NCBI GenBank assembly: GCA_023404715.1
Contig: JAEYAR010000079.1
Span: 1-23,376, forward strand
Reading direction: 5' to 3'
Origin: Bacillota bacterium
Lineage (GTDB): Bacteria; Bacillota; Clostridia; Christensenellales; Aristaeellaceae
Length of the DNA: 23,376 nucleotides
Position 1 is the stretch's first letter, and the number at the start of each line of letters is the position of its first letter. Below are positions 7,822 to 15,261 of this stretch, one piece after another. The notes beneath the pieces are model-generated. The model saw only the letters and a program-made list of their open reading frames with translations, was not told the origin of the DNA and did no database searches. A program made the position numbers and the translations under genes.

Positions 7822-8403
7822 TCACCCCTTGCGCGCCATGCGGGCGATGACGTCGGCGGCCTCGTCCAGCCCGACCGTGCTGTTGACCATCAGGTGATAG
7901 TTACGGAAGTCGCCCCAGGTGTTGCCCGTAAAGAATTCGTAATACGCCGCGCGGCGCTTGTCGTAGCGAGAAAGGTATGCGCGCGGGTCTTTATGGTCGG
8001 ATTTATAATCCTCCAGCAGGCGGCGGATGCGCTCCTCCATGGGCGCGTAGACAAACGTGTTTAGGCAGTCCGTACGGCTTTGCAGCACATAGTCCGCGCA
8101 GCGGCCGACGATGACGCAGGGCCCTTCCTTCGCCACGCGGCGGATGATCTCGGCCTGCGCGAGGAAGACGCGGTCGCCGATGGGCAGGTTGCGGCTGTCG
8201 TAATAAAAGCTGTATAGCAGGCTCGAGGTATGCTTTTGCTCTGCCTCCTCCACGCACTGCTCGGACAGGCCGCTCTCCTCCGCGGCCAGGGCGATCAGTT
8301 CCTTGTCGTAAAACGGGATGTTTAGCTGCTCGGACAGCTTTTTGGCGATGATCCTTCCGCCGGACCCATGCTCGCGGCCGACGGTGATGATGTTATACTT
8401 CAT
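7822..8403 (-). CDS. Cytidylate-kinase-like nucleotide-binding protein
   Basis: This 193-residue protein belongs to the cytidylate-kinase-like P-loop family (Pfam cytidylate kinase 2 type). The N-terminus MKYNIITVGREHGSGGR contains the family's variant P-loop (residues 9-17). This is followed by KKLSEQLNIPFYDKEL, the usual acceptor-site region, and by GPCVIVGRCADYVL in the middle. True Cmk proteins are about 220 residues with a GPxGxGKS loop, so this is the shorter paralogous family, whose substrate is not established. It is a single-gene unit, converging on the response regulator with only 22 bases between stops. A GAGGG site is 7 bases before the ATG, and a good promoter (TTGACA-17-TACCAT) lies at 8467-8495. 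Confidence 0.85.
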   Translation of the reverse strand: MKYNIITVGREHGSGGRIIAKKLSEQLNIPFYDKELIALAAEESGLSEQCVEEAEQKHTSSLLYSFYYDSRNLPIGDRVFLAQAEIIRRVAKEGPCVIVGRCADYVLQSRTDCLNTFVYAPMEERIRRLLEDYKSDHKDPRAYLSRYDKRRAAYYEFFTGNTWGDFRNYHLMVNSTVGLDEAADVIARMARKG

Positions 8404-8466
8404 GCAAATCCCTCACTTTCGCTCCAAAGGAAACGTTTGCATCCGACAAAACCTTTCTCTACTGTT

Positions 8467-8495
8467 ATGGTAACGCATTATTTGTGCGTTGTCAA
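8467..8495 (-). promoter_or_regulatory. Promoter of the cytidylate-kinase-like gene with a palindrome in the spacer
   Basis: On the minus strand there is a consensus TTGACA (8490-8495), a 17-base spacer and TACCAT (8467-8472). The spacer region contains AACGCA-N7-TGCGTT (8472-8490), a perfect 6-base inverted repeat placed exactly where a repressor would block RNA polymerase. Confidence 0.65.
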
Positions 8496-8537
8496 CCAAT
8501 TTTTCCTCGCGTTTTTGAATGGCCACGCCACTTTAGC

Positions 8538-8568
8538 AAAAGGGGCTTCCAATCCGGAAGCCCCTTTT
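8538..8568 (-). terminator. Intrinsic terminator downstream of the HtrA-type protease gene
   Basis: A perfect 13-base inverted repeat (AAAAGGGGCTTCC / GGAAGCCCCTTTT, 5-base loop) ends in TTTT on both strands. It lies 38 bases beyond the protease stop on the minus strand. It could also act on any plus-strand transcript. Confidence 0.85.
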
Positions 8569-8606
8569 ACTTGAAGGAGAAGAACACATAGAATGCGCTG
8601 TATGGC

Positions 8607-9791
8607 TTAGTTCTTGGAGATTTCGGTGGTCACATCGTTGGCCTTGGGGATGCGCACGTTGAGCGTCATCTCCTCGCCGTTGCGCCAGATCTGCATCTCC
8701 ACGTCGTCGCCCGGCGTCTGCTTGTTCTTGATGGTGGTGACGTCCTCGTTTGTCTTGACGTCCTCGCCGGCGAACTTGGTGATTACGTCGCCGCGCTGCA
8801 GGCCTGCGCGCTCCGCTGCGCTGAACTGCTCGACGCCGCTCACGTACGCGCCGATCGGCAGGTCATATTGCTCGGAAATCGCCTCCGTTACGGTGCTGAT
8901 CGTCACGCCCAGCATGATATTGCTCTTGCCGGTCTTGACGCTCGTCGCGTCCGGGTCCTTGACGATCTCTTCAATGATGGTCTTCACGTCGTTGACGGGG
9001 ATCGCGTAGCCGATGCCGTCTACCAGCGATCCGCCGGTCTTGGCGAAGACCACCCCGACCACCTCGCCGTAGGAGTTGAAGAGCGCACCGCCGGAGTTGC
9101 CCTGGTTGATCGCGGCGTCGGTCTGCATGGCGTTGATCTCATGCTCGTCGTCCTTGTACGGATAGTTCAGCGCGGAGATGATGCCCGCGGTGACCGCGCC
9201 GTTGACCTGGCCCAGCGGGTTGCCGATGACGACGGCCAGCTCGCCGACCTCTACGGTATCCGAATCGCCGAACTTCGCGTAGTTCAGGCCCTTGGCGTCG
9301 ATCTTGCACACGGCGATGTCGTTATCCGGGGCGTAGCCCAGCACTTTGGCCTCGTACTCCGTGCCGTCGTTCAGGCTAACCTTCACGGTGTCCGCGCCGT
9401 TGACGACGTGCGCGTTGGTCACGATGTAGCCGTCCTCGCTGATGATGATGCCCGAGGCCGCGCCCGTCACCTTGTATTCCTGCTGGCGCGGGGCGTTATA
9501 CCCGTAGCCGAAGGGGCTGTAGCCGTAACCAAACGGGCTGTAGCCGTAGCCGCCGTTGCTGACGGTCTGGGTCGTCTCGGTGGTGATCGCTACGATAGAG
9601 CTCTGACACTTTTTGACGATCTCCTTGACGGAAAGGGAATCCTCCTCCGCGGTAGCGGCCTCCAGGCTGAAGTGCTTTTCAGCGGGGACGTTTTGCGCCT
9701 CCTCAGCCATCGCGCCAAACGCGGTTACCAACACGAGCAGCAGCGCGGTCGCGACCGCTATGATCATCAAAGACTTGCGGGAATTTTTCAT
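8607..9791 (-). CDS. HtrA/DegP-type trypsin-like serine protease with PDZ domain
   Basis: This 394-residue envelope protease is for protein quality control. The N-terminal hydrophobic segment (8-28) ends in AMA-EE, so it is either a signal peptide or a membrane anchor. After a linker comes a Gly/Tyr-rich repeat (82-98, YGYSPFG twice and a partial third copy). The S1C protease domain follows, with catalytic His128 (TNAHVV), Asp158 (PDNDIA) and Ser233 (QGNSGGALFN). One PDZ domain lies at about 290-385 (IGAYVSGVEQFSAAERAGLQ region). The single PDZ and the length fit Gram-positive HtrA. An AAAGGAAG site precedes the ATG, and a -10 (TATACT) lies at 9876-9881. It has its own terminator and appears monocistronic, although no clear terminator separates it from the upstream tex gene. 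Confidence 0.94.
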   Translation of the reverse strand: MKNSRKSLMIIAVATALLLVLVTAFGAMAEEAQNVPAEKHFSLEAATAEEDSLSVKEIVKKCQSSIVAITTETTQTVSNGGYGYSPFGYGYSPFGYGYNAPRQQEYKVTGAASGIIISEDGYIVTNAHVVNGADTVKVSLNDGTEYEAKVLGYAPDNDIAVCKIDAKGLNYAKFGDSDTVEVGELAVVIGNPLGQVNGAVTAGIISALNYPYKDDEHEINAMQTDAAINQGNSGGALFNSYGEVVGVVFAKTGGSLVDGIGYAIPVNDVKTIIEEIVKDPDATSVKTGKSNIMLGVTISTVTEAISEQYDLPIGAYVSGVEQFSAAERAGLQRGDVITKFAGEDVKTNEDVTTIKNKQTPGDDVEMQIWRNGEEMTLNVRIPKANDVTTEISKN

Positions 9792-9875
9792 GGTTGCATC
9801 TTCCTTTCATCTTTTTTTGCTTTTCGTAAGCATTGGGCTTCCCGCGTTCCTTGCGGTTCCCTTGTTTACGTGCTT

Positions 9876-9881
9876 AGTATA
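9876..9881 (-). promoter_or_regulatory. Likely -10 element of the HtrA-type protease gene
   Basis: TATACT on the minus strand matches the sigma-A -10 at five of six positions and lies 85 bases upstream of the ATG. No convincing -35 is seen at 16-18 bases, so activation or an alternative sigma factor is possible. Confidence 0.45.
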
Positions 9882-9956
9882 CCGCCGGTTTGGGGCGAAA
9901 TCATGATGCGGTTTTGAACAAATTTTTCTATTGTTGTGTCGCAATTGTGAACGGCT

Positions 9957-12128
9957 TCAGGGCTTCGCCGCGGGCGCTTTGGGCGCTACCATGGTCAAGC
10001 CGATGCGCTTCTTCTTCTCGTCCACGTCGACGACCCAGACCTTCACGATGTCGCCCACCTTCACCACCTCCGAGGGGTGCTTGATGAAGCGGTTTGTGAG
10101 CCGGGAGATGTGTACCAAGCCATCCTGATGCACGCCGATGTCCACAAACGCGCCAAAGTCGATGACATTGCGCACCGTGCCCATGAGCTCCATGCCCGGC
10201 GCCAGATCCTTGATCTCCAGCACGTCCGTGCGCAGCAGCGGCGGGGGCAGCTCGTCGCGCGGGTCGCGCCCGGGCTTCATCAGCTCTCCTACGATGTCCG
10301 AAAGCGTGGGCACGCCGACGCCCAGCTCCTTCGACAGGCTGTCAAGGCCTGCGGCCTGCACGCGCGCGGGCAACTCGCCCAGCTTGCCCGCCCGCACGTC
10401 GCTGAGCGAAAAGCCCAGGTGCTCCAGCAGCTTTTTCGCCGCGTCGTAGGATTCAGGGTGCACGGCCGTCTCGTCCAGCACGTTCTTGCTGCCCGCGACG
10501 CGTAAAAAGCCCGCGCATTGCTCAAAGGCGCGCGGCCCGAGCTTGGGCACCTTCTTGAGCTGCGCGCGCGAGGCGATGCCGCTCTCCTCCCGGTAGGCGA
10601 CGATGTTCTTCGCCAGCGCCGGGCCGATGCCGGCCACGTGAGAGAGCAGCTGGGGCGAGGCGGTGGCGACATCCACGCCTACGGCGTTGACGCAGCCCTC
10701 GACCACGCCGTCGAGCGCCTCATTCAGCTGCGCTTCCTTGAGATCGTGTTGGTATTGGCCCACGCCGATGGCCTTGGGGTCGATCTTCACCAGCTCGGCC
10801 AGCGGATCCTGCATGCGCCGGGCGATCGATACGGCGCTCCTGAGCGATACGTCGTATTGCGGAAACTCCTCCGCCGCGAGCTTCGAGGCCGAATAGACCG
10901 ACGCGCCCGCCTCGTTGACGATCATGTAGGAGATGCCGCCGCCGATTTCCTTGAGCACCTCCGCGATGAACTGTTCGGACTCGCGCGAGGCCGTGCCGTT
11001 GCCGATGGCCACCGCCGTGACGCCGTGGCGGGCGATCATGGCCTTGACGAGCTTCTTCGCCTGCTCTCGCCGCTCCGTCTGCCCCGGGATCGTAAAATAG
11101 CCGACGCCCGTCTCGAGCACCTTGCCCGTCGCGTCCACGACCGCCAGCTTGCAGCCCGTGCGGAAGCCCGGGTCCACGCCCAGCGTCACGCGCCCCTTGA
11201 TCGGCGGCTGCATGAGCAGCTGATGCAGGTTCTTGGCAAATACGCGCACCGCGTCCGTGCAGGCGCGGTCGGTAAGCTCCGCGCGCACCTCCCGCTCCAC
11301 AGAGGGCTCGATCAGGCGCGCCCACGCGTCCTGCGCCGCCGTGCGCACCTGCTCGGTCGTCACGCTGCCCGGCCGGACGAACGCTTTTTCCAAAATCGCC
11401 ATCGCCGCGCGCTCGTCCACCAGCACCGATACGCGCAGGAACTCCTCGCGCTCGCCGCGGTTGGCCGCGAGCACCCGGTGCCCGGGGATGCGCGAGACCG
11501 GCTCTGAGAAGTCGTAGTACATGGCGTACACGCTGTCCTCTTCCTTGGTATTCTTCGTCTTGATCACGCCGCTGCGCAAGGCGAGGGCGCGCAGCTGGCC
11601 GCGAGCGTCCGCGTCGTCGGCCATGCGCTCGGCGAGGATGTCGCGCGCGCCCGCGAGCGCCGCCTCGGCGTCGGGCACGTCCTTTTCCGGGTCGACATAC
11701 GGCGCGGCCATCTCCTCCGGCGTGCCGCGCATCTGCGTCTGCAGCAGCAGGGCGTTCGCCAGCGGCTCCAGGCCGCGCTCGCGGGCGACGGTCGCGCGCG
11801 TCCTGCGCTTGGGGCGGTATGGGCGGTAAATATCCTCCAGCTCGGCGAGCGTCTGCGCCGCGCTAAGCTTGGCGGATAGCTCCTCCGTGAGCACGCCCAG
11901 CTCTGCCATCGTCTTTTCGATGTCCTCGCGCTTCTTTTGCAGGCCGCGCAGGTATTCCAGGCGCTCGTAGAGCTCGCGCAGCACCTGATCGTCCAGCGAA
12001 CCCGTCGCCTCCTTGCGGTAACGGGCGATAAAGGGGATGGTGTTGCCCTCGTCGATGAGCTGCACCGTATGATCGACCTGCTCCCGGCGCAGGGAGAATT
12101 CCTTAACGAGCATGGCGTTGATATCCAT
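9957..12128 (-). CDS. tex: Tex-family RNA-binding transcriptional accessory protein
   Basis: This 723-residue cytosolic nucleic-acid-binding protein is related to Tex (and distantly to eukaryotic Spt6) and is thought to act in transcription and RNA metabolism. The N-terminal Tex helical region includes NTIPFIARYRKEATGSLDDQ. A YqgF/RNase H-like domain starts at about 313 (GRVTLGVDPGFRTG). Helix-hairpin-helix elements follow at about 490-560 (HVAGIGPALAKNIVAYREESG begins the first). A C-terminal S1 domain runs from about 638 (GTVRNVIDFGAFVDIGVHQDG) to KRIGLTMV. I preferred the ATG at 12128, which has AAAGGA 8 bases upstream, over the in-frame ATG at 12146, which lacks a site. The gene is full length for the family. 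Its own promoter is likely at 12167-12195. Confidence 0.96.
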   Translation of the reverse strand: MDINAMLVKEFSLRREQVDHTVQLIDEGNTIPFIARYRKEATGSLDDQVLRELYERLEYLRGLQKKREDIEKTMAELGVLTEELSAKLSAAQTLAELEDIYRPYRPKRRTRATVARERGLEPLANALLLQTQMRGTPEEMAAPYVDPEKDVPDAEAALAGARDILAERMADDADARGQLRALALRSGVIKTKNTKEEDSVYAMYYDFSEPVSRIPGHRVLAANRGEREEFLRVSVLVDERAAMAILEKAFVRPGSVTTEQVRTAAQDAWARLIEPSVEREVRAELTDRACTDAVRVFAKNLHQLLMQPPIKGRVTLGVDPGFRTGCKLAVVDATGKVLETGVGYFTIPGQTERREQAKKLVKAMIARHGVTAVAIGNGTASRESEQFIAEVLKEIGGGISYMIVNEAGASVYSASKLAAEEFPQYDVSLRSAVSIARRMQDPLAELVKIDPKAIGVGQYQHDLKEAQLNEALDGVVEGCVNAVGVDVATASPQLLSHVAGIGPALAKNIVAYREESGIASRAQLKKVPKLGPRAFEQCAGFLRVAGSKNVLDETAVHPESYDAAKKLLEHLGFSLSDVRAGKLGELPARVQAAGLDSLSKELGVGVPTLSDIVGELMKPGRDPRDELPPPLLRTDVLEIKDLAPGMELMGTVRNVIDFGAFVDIGVHQDGLVHISRLTNRFIKHPSEVVKVGDIVKVWVVDVDEKKKRIGLTMVAPKAPAAKP

Positions 12129-12166
12129 AAATCGATTCCTTTCCATACGTCAATGTGATGCGTCTT

Positions 12167-12195
12167 ATTATATCACGCACGGGCCGCAAGGGAAA
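12167..12195 (-). promoter_or_regulatory. Likely promoter of tex
   Basis: A perfect TATAAT lies at 12167-12172 on the minus strand, with a weak -35 (TTTCCC, 12190-12195) at 17-base spacing. The transcript would start about 25-30 bases before the ATG at 12128. Confidence 0.5.
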
Positions 12196-12226
12196 GTATT
12201 GTTCCATACACACGCTCTCTCCGCAA

Positions 12227-12257
12227 TCATCATGGCCAAATAATAGCCATATGATGA
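12227..12257. repeat. Inverted repeat upstream of the small Cro/CI-type regulator
   Basis: TCATCATGGC and GCCATATGATGA form an imperfect inverted repeat; the core is ATGGC-N9-GCCAT and the right arm has two extra bases. It lies 46 bases before the regulator's GTG start, in the space between it and the tex promoter. It may be the regulator's own operator; this is inferred from position only. Confidence 0.35.
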
Positions 12258-12302
12258 ACCCCCGCATCCAGCCATAATAGGCGAAAAGGAGGGCTCTTTG
12301 CC

Positions 12303-12509
12303 GTGATTCGATACAACCCGCTATGGAAGACGATGGCAGAAAGAAATGCTACGACATACACCCTCAGGATCATAAACGGCATGAGCCATGCAACCGTTCA
12401 ACGATTACAGAAGGATTTACCGGTGTCGACGCATACGCTGGACAAGCTCTGCAAGATACTCAAATGCCGTATAGAGGATGTAGTGGAATACATTCCGGAC
12501 GACGAATGA
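12303..12509 (+). CDS. Small Cro/CI-type helix-turn-helix regulator
   Basis: This 68-residue DNA-binding protein resembles the YozG-type small XRE regulators common in Clostridia. The opening MIRYNPLWKTMAERNATTYTL, helix-turn-helix RIINGMSHATVQRLQKDLPV, and ending LDKLCKILKCRIEDVVEYIPDD are all family hallmarks. The start codon is GTG at 12303, nine bases after an AAAGGAGGG site (12285-12293). It is a stand-alone gene ending in a bidirectional terminator. No toxin partner or clear target is adjacent, so its regulon is unknown; autoregulation through the inverted repeat at 12227-12257 is possible. Confidence 0.88.
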   Translation: MIRYNPLWKTMAERNATTYTLRIINGMSHATVQRLQKDLPVSTHTLDKLCKILKCRIEDVVEYIPDDE

Positions 12510-12554
12510 CGTTGAACGCCGATATGGCGCTTTGCACGCATGCCGTCCTATATC

Positions 12555-12589
12555 AAAAGCCCTCTAGGAAACTTTCCCAGAGGGCTTTT
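12555..12589. terminator. Bidirectional intrinsic terminator between the small regulator and the dipeptidase
   Basis: Arms AAAAGCCCTCT (12555-12565) and AGAGGGCTTTT (12579-12589) are perfectly complementary, and GGAAA/TTTCC inside can extend the stem. T-runs end the hairpin on both strands. It serves the plus-strand regulator ending at 12509 and the minus-strand dipeptidase ending at 12647. Confidence 0.88.
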
Positions 12590-12646
12590 CATATGCGATT
12601 AGACCTTGCGGCGCAAACCGGCCCGGTAAACCTTGAGGGGGTTACA

Positions 12647-13546
12647 TTACGCCTCGATCTTCTTGAAGTATTCGATAAAGTTCTCTCCCGCGACGCCGCG
12701 AACCGTCTCCTCCGGATAGCCCAGGTCGCGCAGCGCCTCGATAATCTTCGGGAAATCCTGCGGCCCGGCGCAGTCGACCGGCGTGCGTTCGATGCCGTCG
12801 AAATCCGAGCCAAATCCCACGTTTTTCGCTCCGCCCATCTGTACGACGCGGTCGATATGGCGTACAATGTCCGCCACATACGCCTCCCCGTCCGTCAGAA
12901 AGGCCGGATAGAAGTTGATGCCCACCCAGCCGCCCCGGGCGATCAGGGCCTTTAGCTGTTCGTCGGTCAGGTTGCGAAAATGCGGGTGCAGCCGCGCGCA
13001 GCAGGAATGCGAGGCCATGGGCGGGTGCACATGGCGCTCGATCAGGTCCCAGAACCCTCGCTCATTCAGATGCGACGTGTCCGCGGCGACGTGAAGCCGC
13101 GCCATTTCCTTCAGGACCTCCCAGCCGAAAGGCTTGATGCCTTCCTTCGATCCGCCCTTGGCGGGCGATGCGATGAGGTTCTCGTTATTCCACGTCAAGG
13201 CGATCAGGCGCGCGCCGAGATCGCGGAACGCCTGCACGCGCGAAAGCTGATCCTCCAAAATCTCGCCGCCCTCGAGCGACATCATGATCGCATGCTCGCC
13301 TTCCGCCGCCTCCAGCGGCGAATCGACGCGCTTCCAGCCCTCGCGCCTTAGTCGCTCCCACGCAGCGACCTGCGCCATGGCCTTCTCGTAAGGATGCCCT
13401 TTGGGGCCTGCCGGGCCCGCGAACAGCGTGCAGGTCTGCACGCTCACGCCGCCGGCCTGCATCGCCTCGCGCGTCACGCATGGCGCCTGCTCCGGCTGCA
13501 ACGCGCGCATGTACAGCGTATCGCAATGGGTGTCGATGATGCGCAT
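12647..13546 (-). CDS. Membrane-dipeptidase-type metallopeptidase, family M19
   Basis: This 299-residue zinc dipeptidase is of the renal dipeptidase family, an amidohydrolase-type TIM barrel. Metal ligands can be assigned as His7 and Asp9 (DTHCDT), Glu92 (SLEGGE), His159 (ADTSHL) and His180 (MASHSC). The family motif ARLHPHFRNLTDEQLKALI follows at 184-202, and GFGSDFDGIE is at 245-253. There is no signal peptide, so unlike the mammalian GPI-anchored enzyme this is cytosolic and probably recycles dipeptides. A GGGGG site is 7-8 bases before the ATG. It lies only 50 bases downstream of serS with no terminator between, so it is probably co-transcribed with serS and under the same T-box control. 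Confidence 0.93.
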   Translation of the reverse strand: MRIIDTHCDTLYMRALQPEQAPCVTREAMQAGGVSVQTCTLFAGPAGPKGHPYEKAMAQVAAWERLRREGWKRVDSPLEAAEGEHAIMMSLEGGEILEDQLSRVQAFRDLGARLIALTWNNENLIASPAKGGSKEGIKPFGWEVLKEMARLHVAADTSHLNERGFWDLIERHVHPPMASHSCCARLHPHFRNLTDEQLKALIARGGWVGINFYPAFLTDGEAYVADIVRHIDRVVQMGGAKNVGFGSDFDGIERTPVDCAGPQDFPKIIEALRDLGYPEETVRGVAGENFIEYFKKIEA

Positions 13547-13596
13547 CCGTTTTCCCCCTTCGTTTACGTCCGCCTCGCACCGGTTGGCACGGCCGC

Positions 13597-14874
13597 TTAC
13601 CCGATCTGCGTCTTGCCGCCCATGTACATCTGCAGCGGCTTGGGGATCGAAATGCTGCCGTCGGCCTGCAGGTTGTTTTCCAGAAAAGCGATCAGCATGC
13701 GCGGCGGCGCGACCACCGTGTTGTTCAGCGTATGCGGCAGGTACTTACCCTTATCCCCCTTTACGCGGATGCCGAGCCTGCGCGCCTGCGCGTCGCCGAG
13801 GTTGGAGCAGCTGCCGACCTCAAAGTACTTCTGCTGGCGCGGCGACCAGGCCTCCACGTCGCAGGACTTGACCTTCAGATCCGCCAGGTCGCCCGAGCAG
13901 CATTCCAGCGTGCGCACCGGGATGTCCAGCGAGCGGAAGAAGTCGACCGTATTTTGCCATAGCTTTTGATACCACGCCATGCTCTCTTCGGGCTTGCAGA
14001 CGACGATCATTTCCTGCTTTTCGAACTGGTGGATGCGGTATACGCCGCGCTCCTCGATGCCGTGCGCGCCGACCTCCTTGCGGAAACACGGCGAATAGCT
14101 CGTGAGCGTCTGCGGCAAATCGCCCTCCTCCAGGATGGTATCGATGAACTTGCCGATCATCGAGTGCTCGCTGGTGCCGATCAGGTACAGATCCTCGCCT
14201 TCGATCTTGTACATCATGTTTTCCATCTCAGCAAAGCTCATCACGCCCGTCACAACGTCCGCGCGGATCATGAACGGCGGCACGCAGTAGGTGAACCCGC
14301 GGTCGATCATGAAATCGCGCGCGTAGGAGAGGATCGCCGAATGCAGGCGGGCGACGTCGCCCTTGAGGTAGTAAAAGCCGTTTCCGCTCGTCTTGCGCGC
14401 GCTATCCAGGTCGATACCGTTCAGGCGCTCCATGATGTCCACATGGTAGGGGATCTCAAAGTCCGGCGTAACCGGATCGCCGAAGCGCTCGATCTCGACG
14501 TTCTCGCTGTCGTCGCGGCCCACGGGCACGCTCTCGTCGATGATCTGCGGGATCACCTGCATGCGCTTCTTAATCTCCGCGGCGTATTCTTCTTCCTTGA
14601 CCTCCAGCGCCGCGAGCCCGTCCGCAATTGCGGCGACCTCCGCTTTTTTCGCCTCGGCCTCGTCCTTTTGCCCCTTCGCCATCAGACCGCCGATTTCCTT
14701 GCTCGTCACCTTGCGCTTGTTGCGCAGGGCGTCGGCTTGCTGCATAGCCGCGCGGTTCTTCCGGTCCAGCTCGATGACCTCGTCCACGAGCGTCAGCTTC
14801 GCGTCCTGAAACTTTTTCTTGATGTTCTCGCGCACGAGATTCGGGTTGCTTCGGATCAGATTGATGTCCAGCAT
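13597..14874 (-). CDS. serS: Seryl-tRNA synthetase
   Basis: This 425-residue class II synthetase charges tRNA-Ser. The N-terminal coiled-coil tRNA-binding arm (about 30-105, charged Lys/Glu/Ala-rich) is intact. Motif 2 is at about 265 (CFRKEVGAHGIEERGVYRIHQF). The C-terminal motif 3 reads NNTVVAPPRMLIAFLENN (about 380-398) rather than the usual GSGLAVGRTLVAILEN. CCSGDLADLKVKSCDVEAWSPR replaces the more usual CTGDMGFSAAKTYDLEVW-type segment. These changes mark a divergent SerRS subtype that I associate with some Clostridia. The upstream T-box, with a T-box base that fits the tRNA-Ser discriminator, confirms the specificity independently. The ATG has an AGGAGGA site upstream. The M19 dipeptidase gene follows. 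Confidence 0.95.
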   Translation of the reverse strand: MLDINLIRSNPNLVRENIKKKFQDAKLTLVDEVIELDRKNRAAMQQADALRNKRKVTSKEIGGLMAKGQKDEAEAKKAEVAAIADGLAALEVKEEEYAAEIKKRMQVIPQIIDESVPVGRDDSENVEIERFGDPVTPDFEIPYHVDIMERLNGIDLDSARKTSGNGFYYLKGDVARLHSAILSYARDFMIDRGFTYCVPPFMIRADVVTGVMSFAEMENMMYKIEGEDLYLIGTSEHSMIGKFIDTILEEGDLPQTLTSYSPCFRKEVGAHGIEERGVYRIHQFEKQEMIVVCKPEESMAWYQKLWQNTVDFFRSLDIPVRTLECCSGDLADLKVKSCDVEAWSPRQQKYFEVGSCSNLGDAQARRLGIRVKGDKGKYLPHTLNNTVVAPPRMLIAFLENNLQADGSISIPKPLQMYMGGKTQIG

Positions 14875-14908
14875 GGTTTGTCCTCCTCTATATCGCTAAG
14901 TTTGGTAC

Positions 14909-14948
14909 AAAAAGGAGCCCTCTGCCCCGATATGGGACGGAGAACTCC
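14909..14948 (-). terminator. T-box terminator hairpin upstream of serS
   Basis: On the minus strand GGAGTTCTCCGTCCC (14934-14948) pairs with GGGGCAGAGGGCTCC (14914-14928) across a 5-base loop. Fourteen of fifteen positions pair if G-U is allowed, and TTTTT follows (14909-14913). Its left arm begins inside the end of the T-box sequence, as needed for a terminator/antiterminator switch. Confidence 0.88.
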
Positions 14949-15134
14949 GTGTTGCCACCCAAATTGCCGGTCGCCCGGCCTCTCTTGCGCGCTGTATGGG
15001 GCGCACCCCGGCAACTCGTCGCCGCCCGCATCGAAAAGCGGAATCGCTCCCCCCGCCGCCTGCTCGCACCGGCCGCAGGCTCTCTTTGCGCAGGGCAAAA
15101 GCACTTTCTTTTCTCAAACGCGTTTTCATTGGAT
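14909..15134 (-). promoter_or_regulatory. T-box riboswitch (serine) controlling serS
   Basis: The leader carries T-box landmarks in order on the minus strand. AGAGAGCC (15078-15085) and GGTGCGAGC (15062-15070) form the distal part of Stem I. A candidate specifier TCC (15040-15042) follows, with an alternative AGC nearby; both are serine codons. The T-box proper, GGGTGGCAACACGG, is at 14947-14960, and a terminator follows at 14909-14948. The base after TGG is C, which pairs with the G discriminator of tRNA-Ser, so the RNA should sense uncharged tRNA-Ser. Exact helices were assigned by eye. Confidence 0.88.
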
Positions 15135-15141
15135 TGAAGAC

Positions 15142-15170
15142 ATGATAGCACAGCGGGCTGCTTTTTGCAA
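15142..15170 (-). promoter_or_regulatory. Promoter of the serS T-box transcript
   Basis: On the minus strand there is TTGCAA (15165-15170), a 17-base spacer and TATCAT (15142-15147). The transcript would start near 15135, just upstream of the T-box leader. Confidence 0.7.
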
Positions 15171-15261
15171 GGAAAAAGTCGTCGCGAACAACTTTGGCAG
15201 TTGAAAAAGATATCGGCTATGCGGGATGACGCTTTGATAGGGGGCTCTTCACGCCCTGCCC

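Noticed and set aside
8868..9917. A 349-codon open frame opposite the HtrA gene
   Set aside because: It lies antisense to a clear protease gene, is rich in Arg/Asp/Val from the complement of GC-rich codons, and has no recognisable motif or ribosome binding site.
10518..11507. A 329-codon open frame opposite tex
   Set aside because: It is low-complexity Arg/Leu/His composition typical of an antisense shadow; the tex frame shows all expected domains.
13966..15204. A 412-codon open frame opposite serS and the T-box
   Set aside because: It crosses from antisense serS into the T-box leader and promoter, with no domain or site.
15181..15261. A terminator for the membrane AraC regulator
   Set aside because: Only short weak stems (for example CAACT/AGTTG) without a following T-tract on the minus strand were found.
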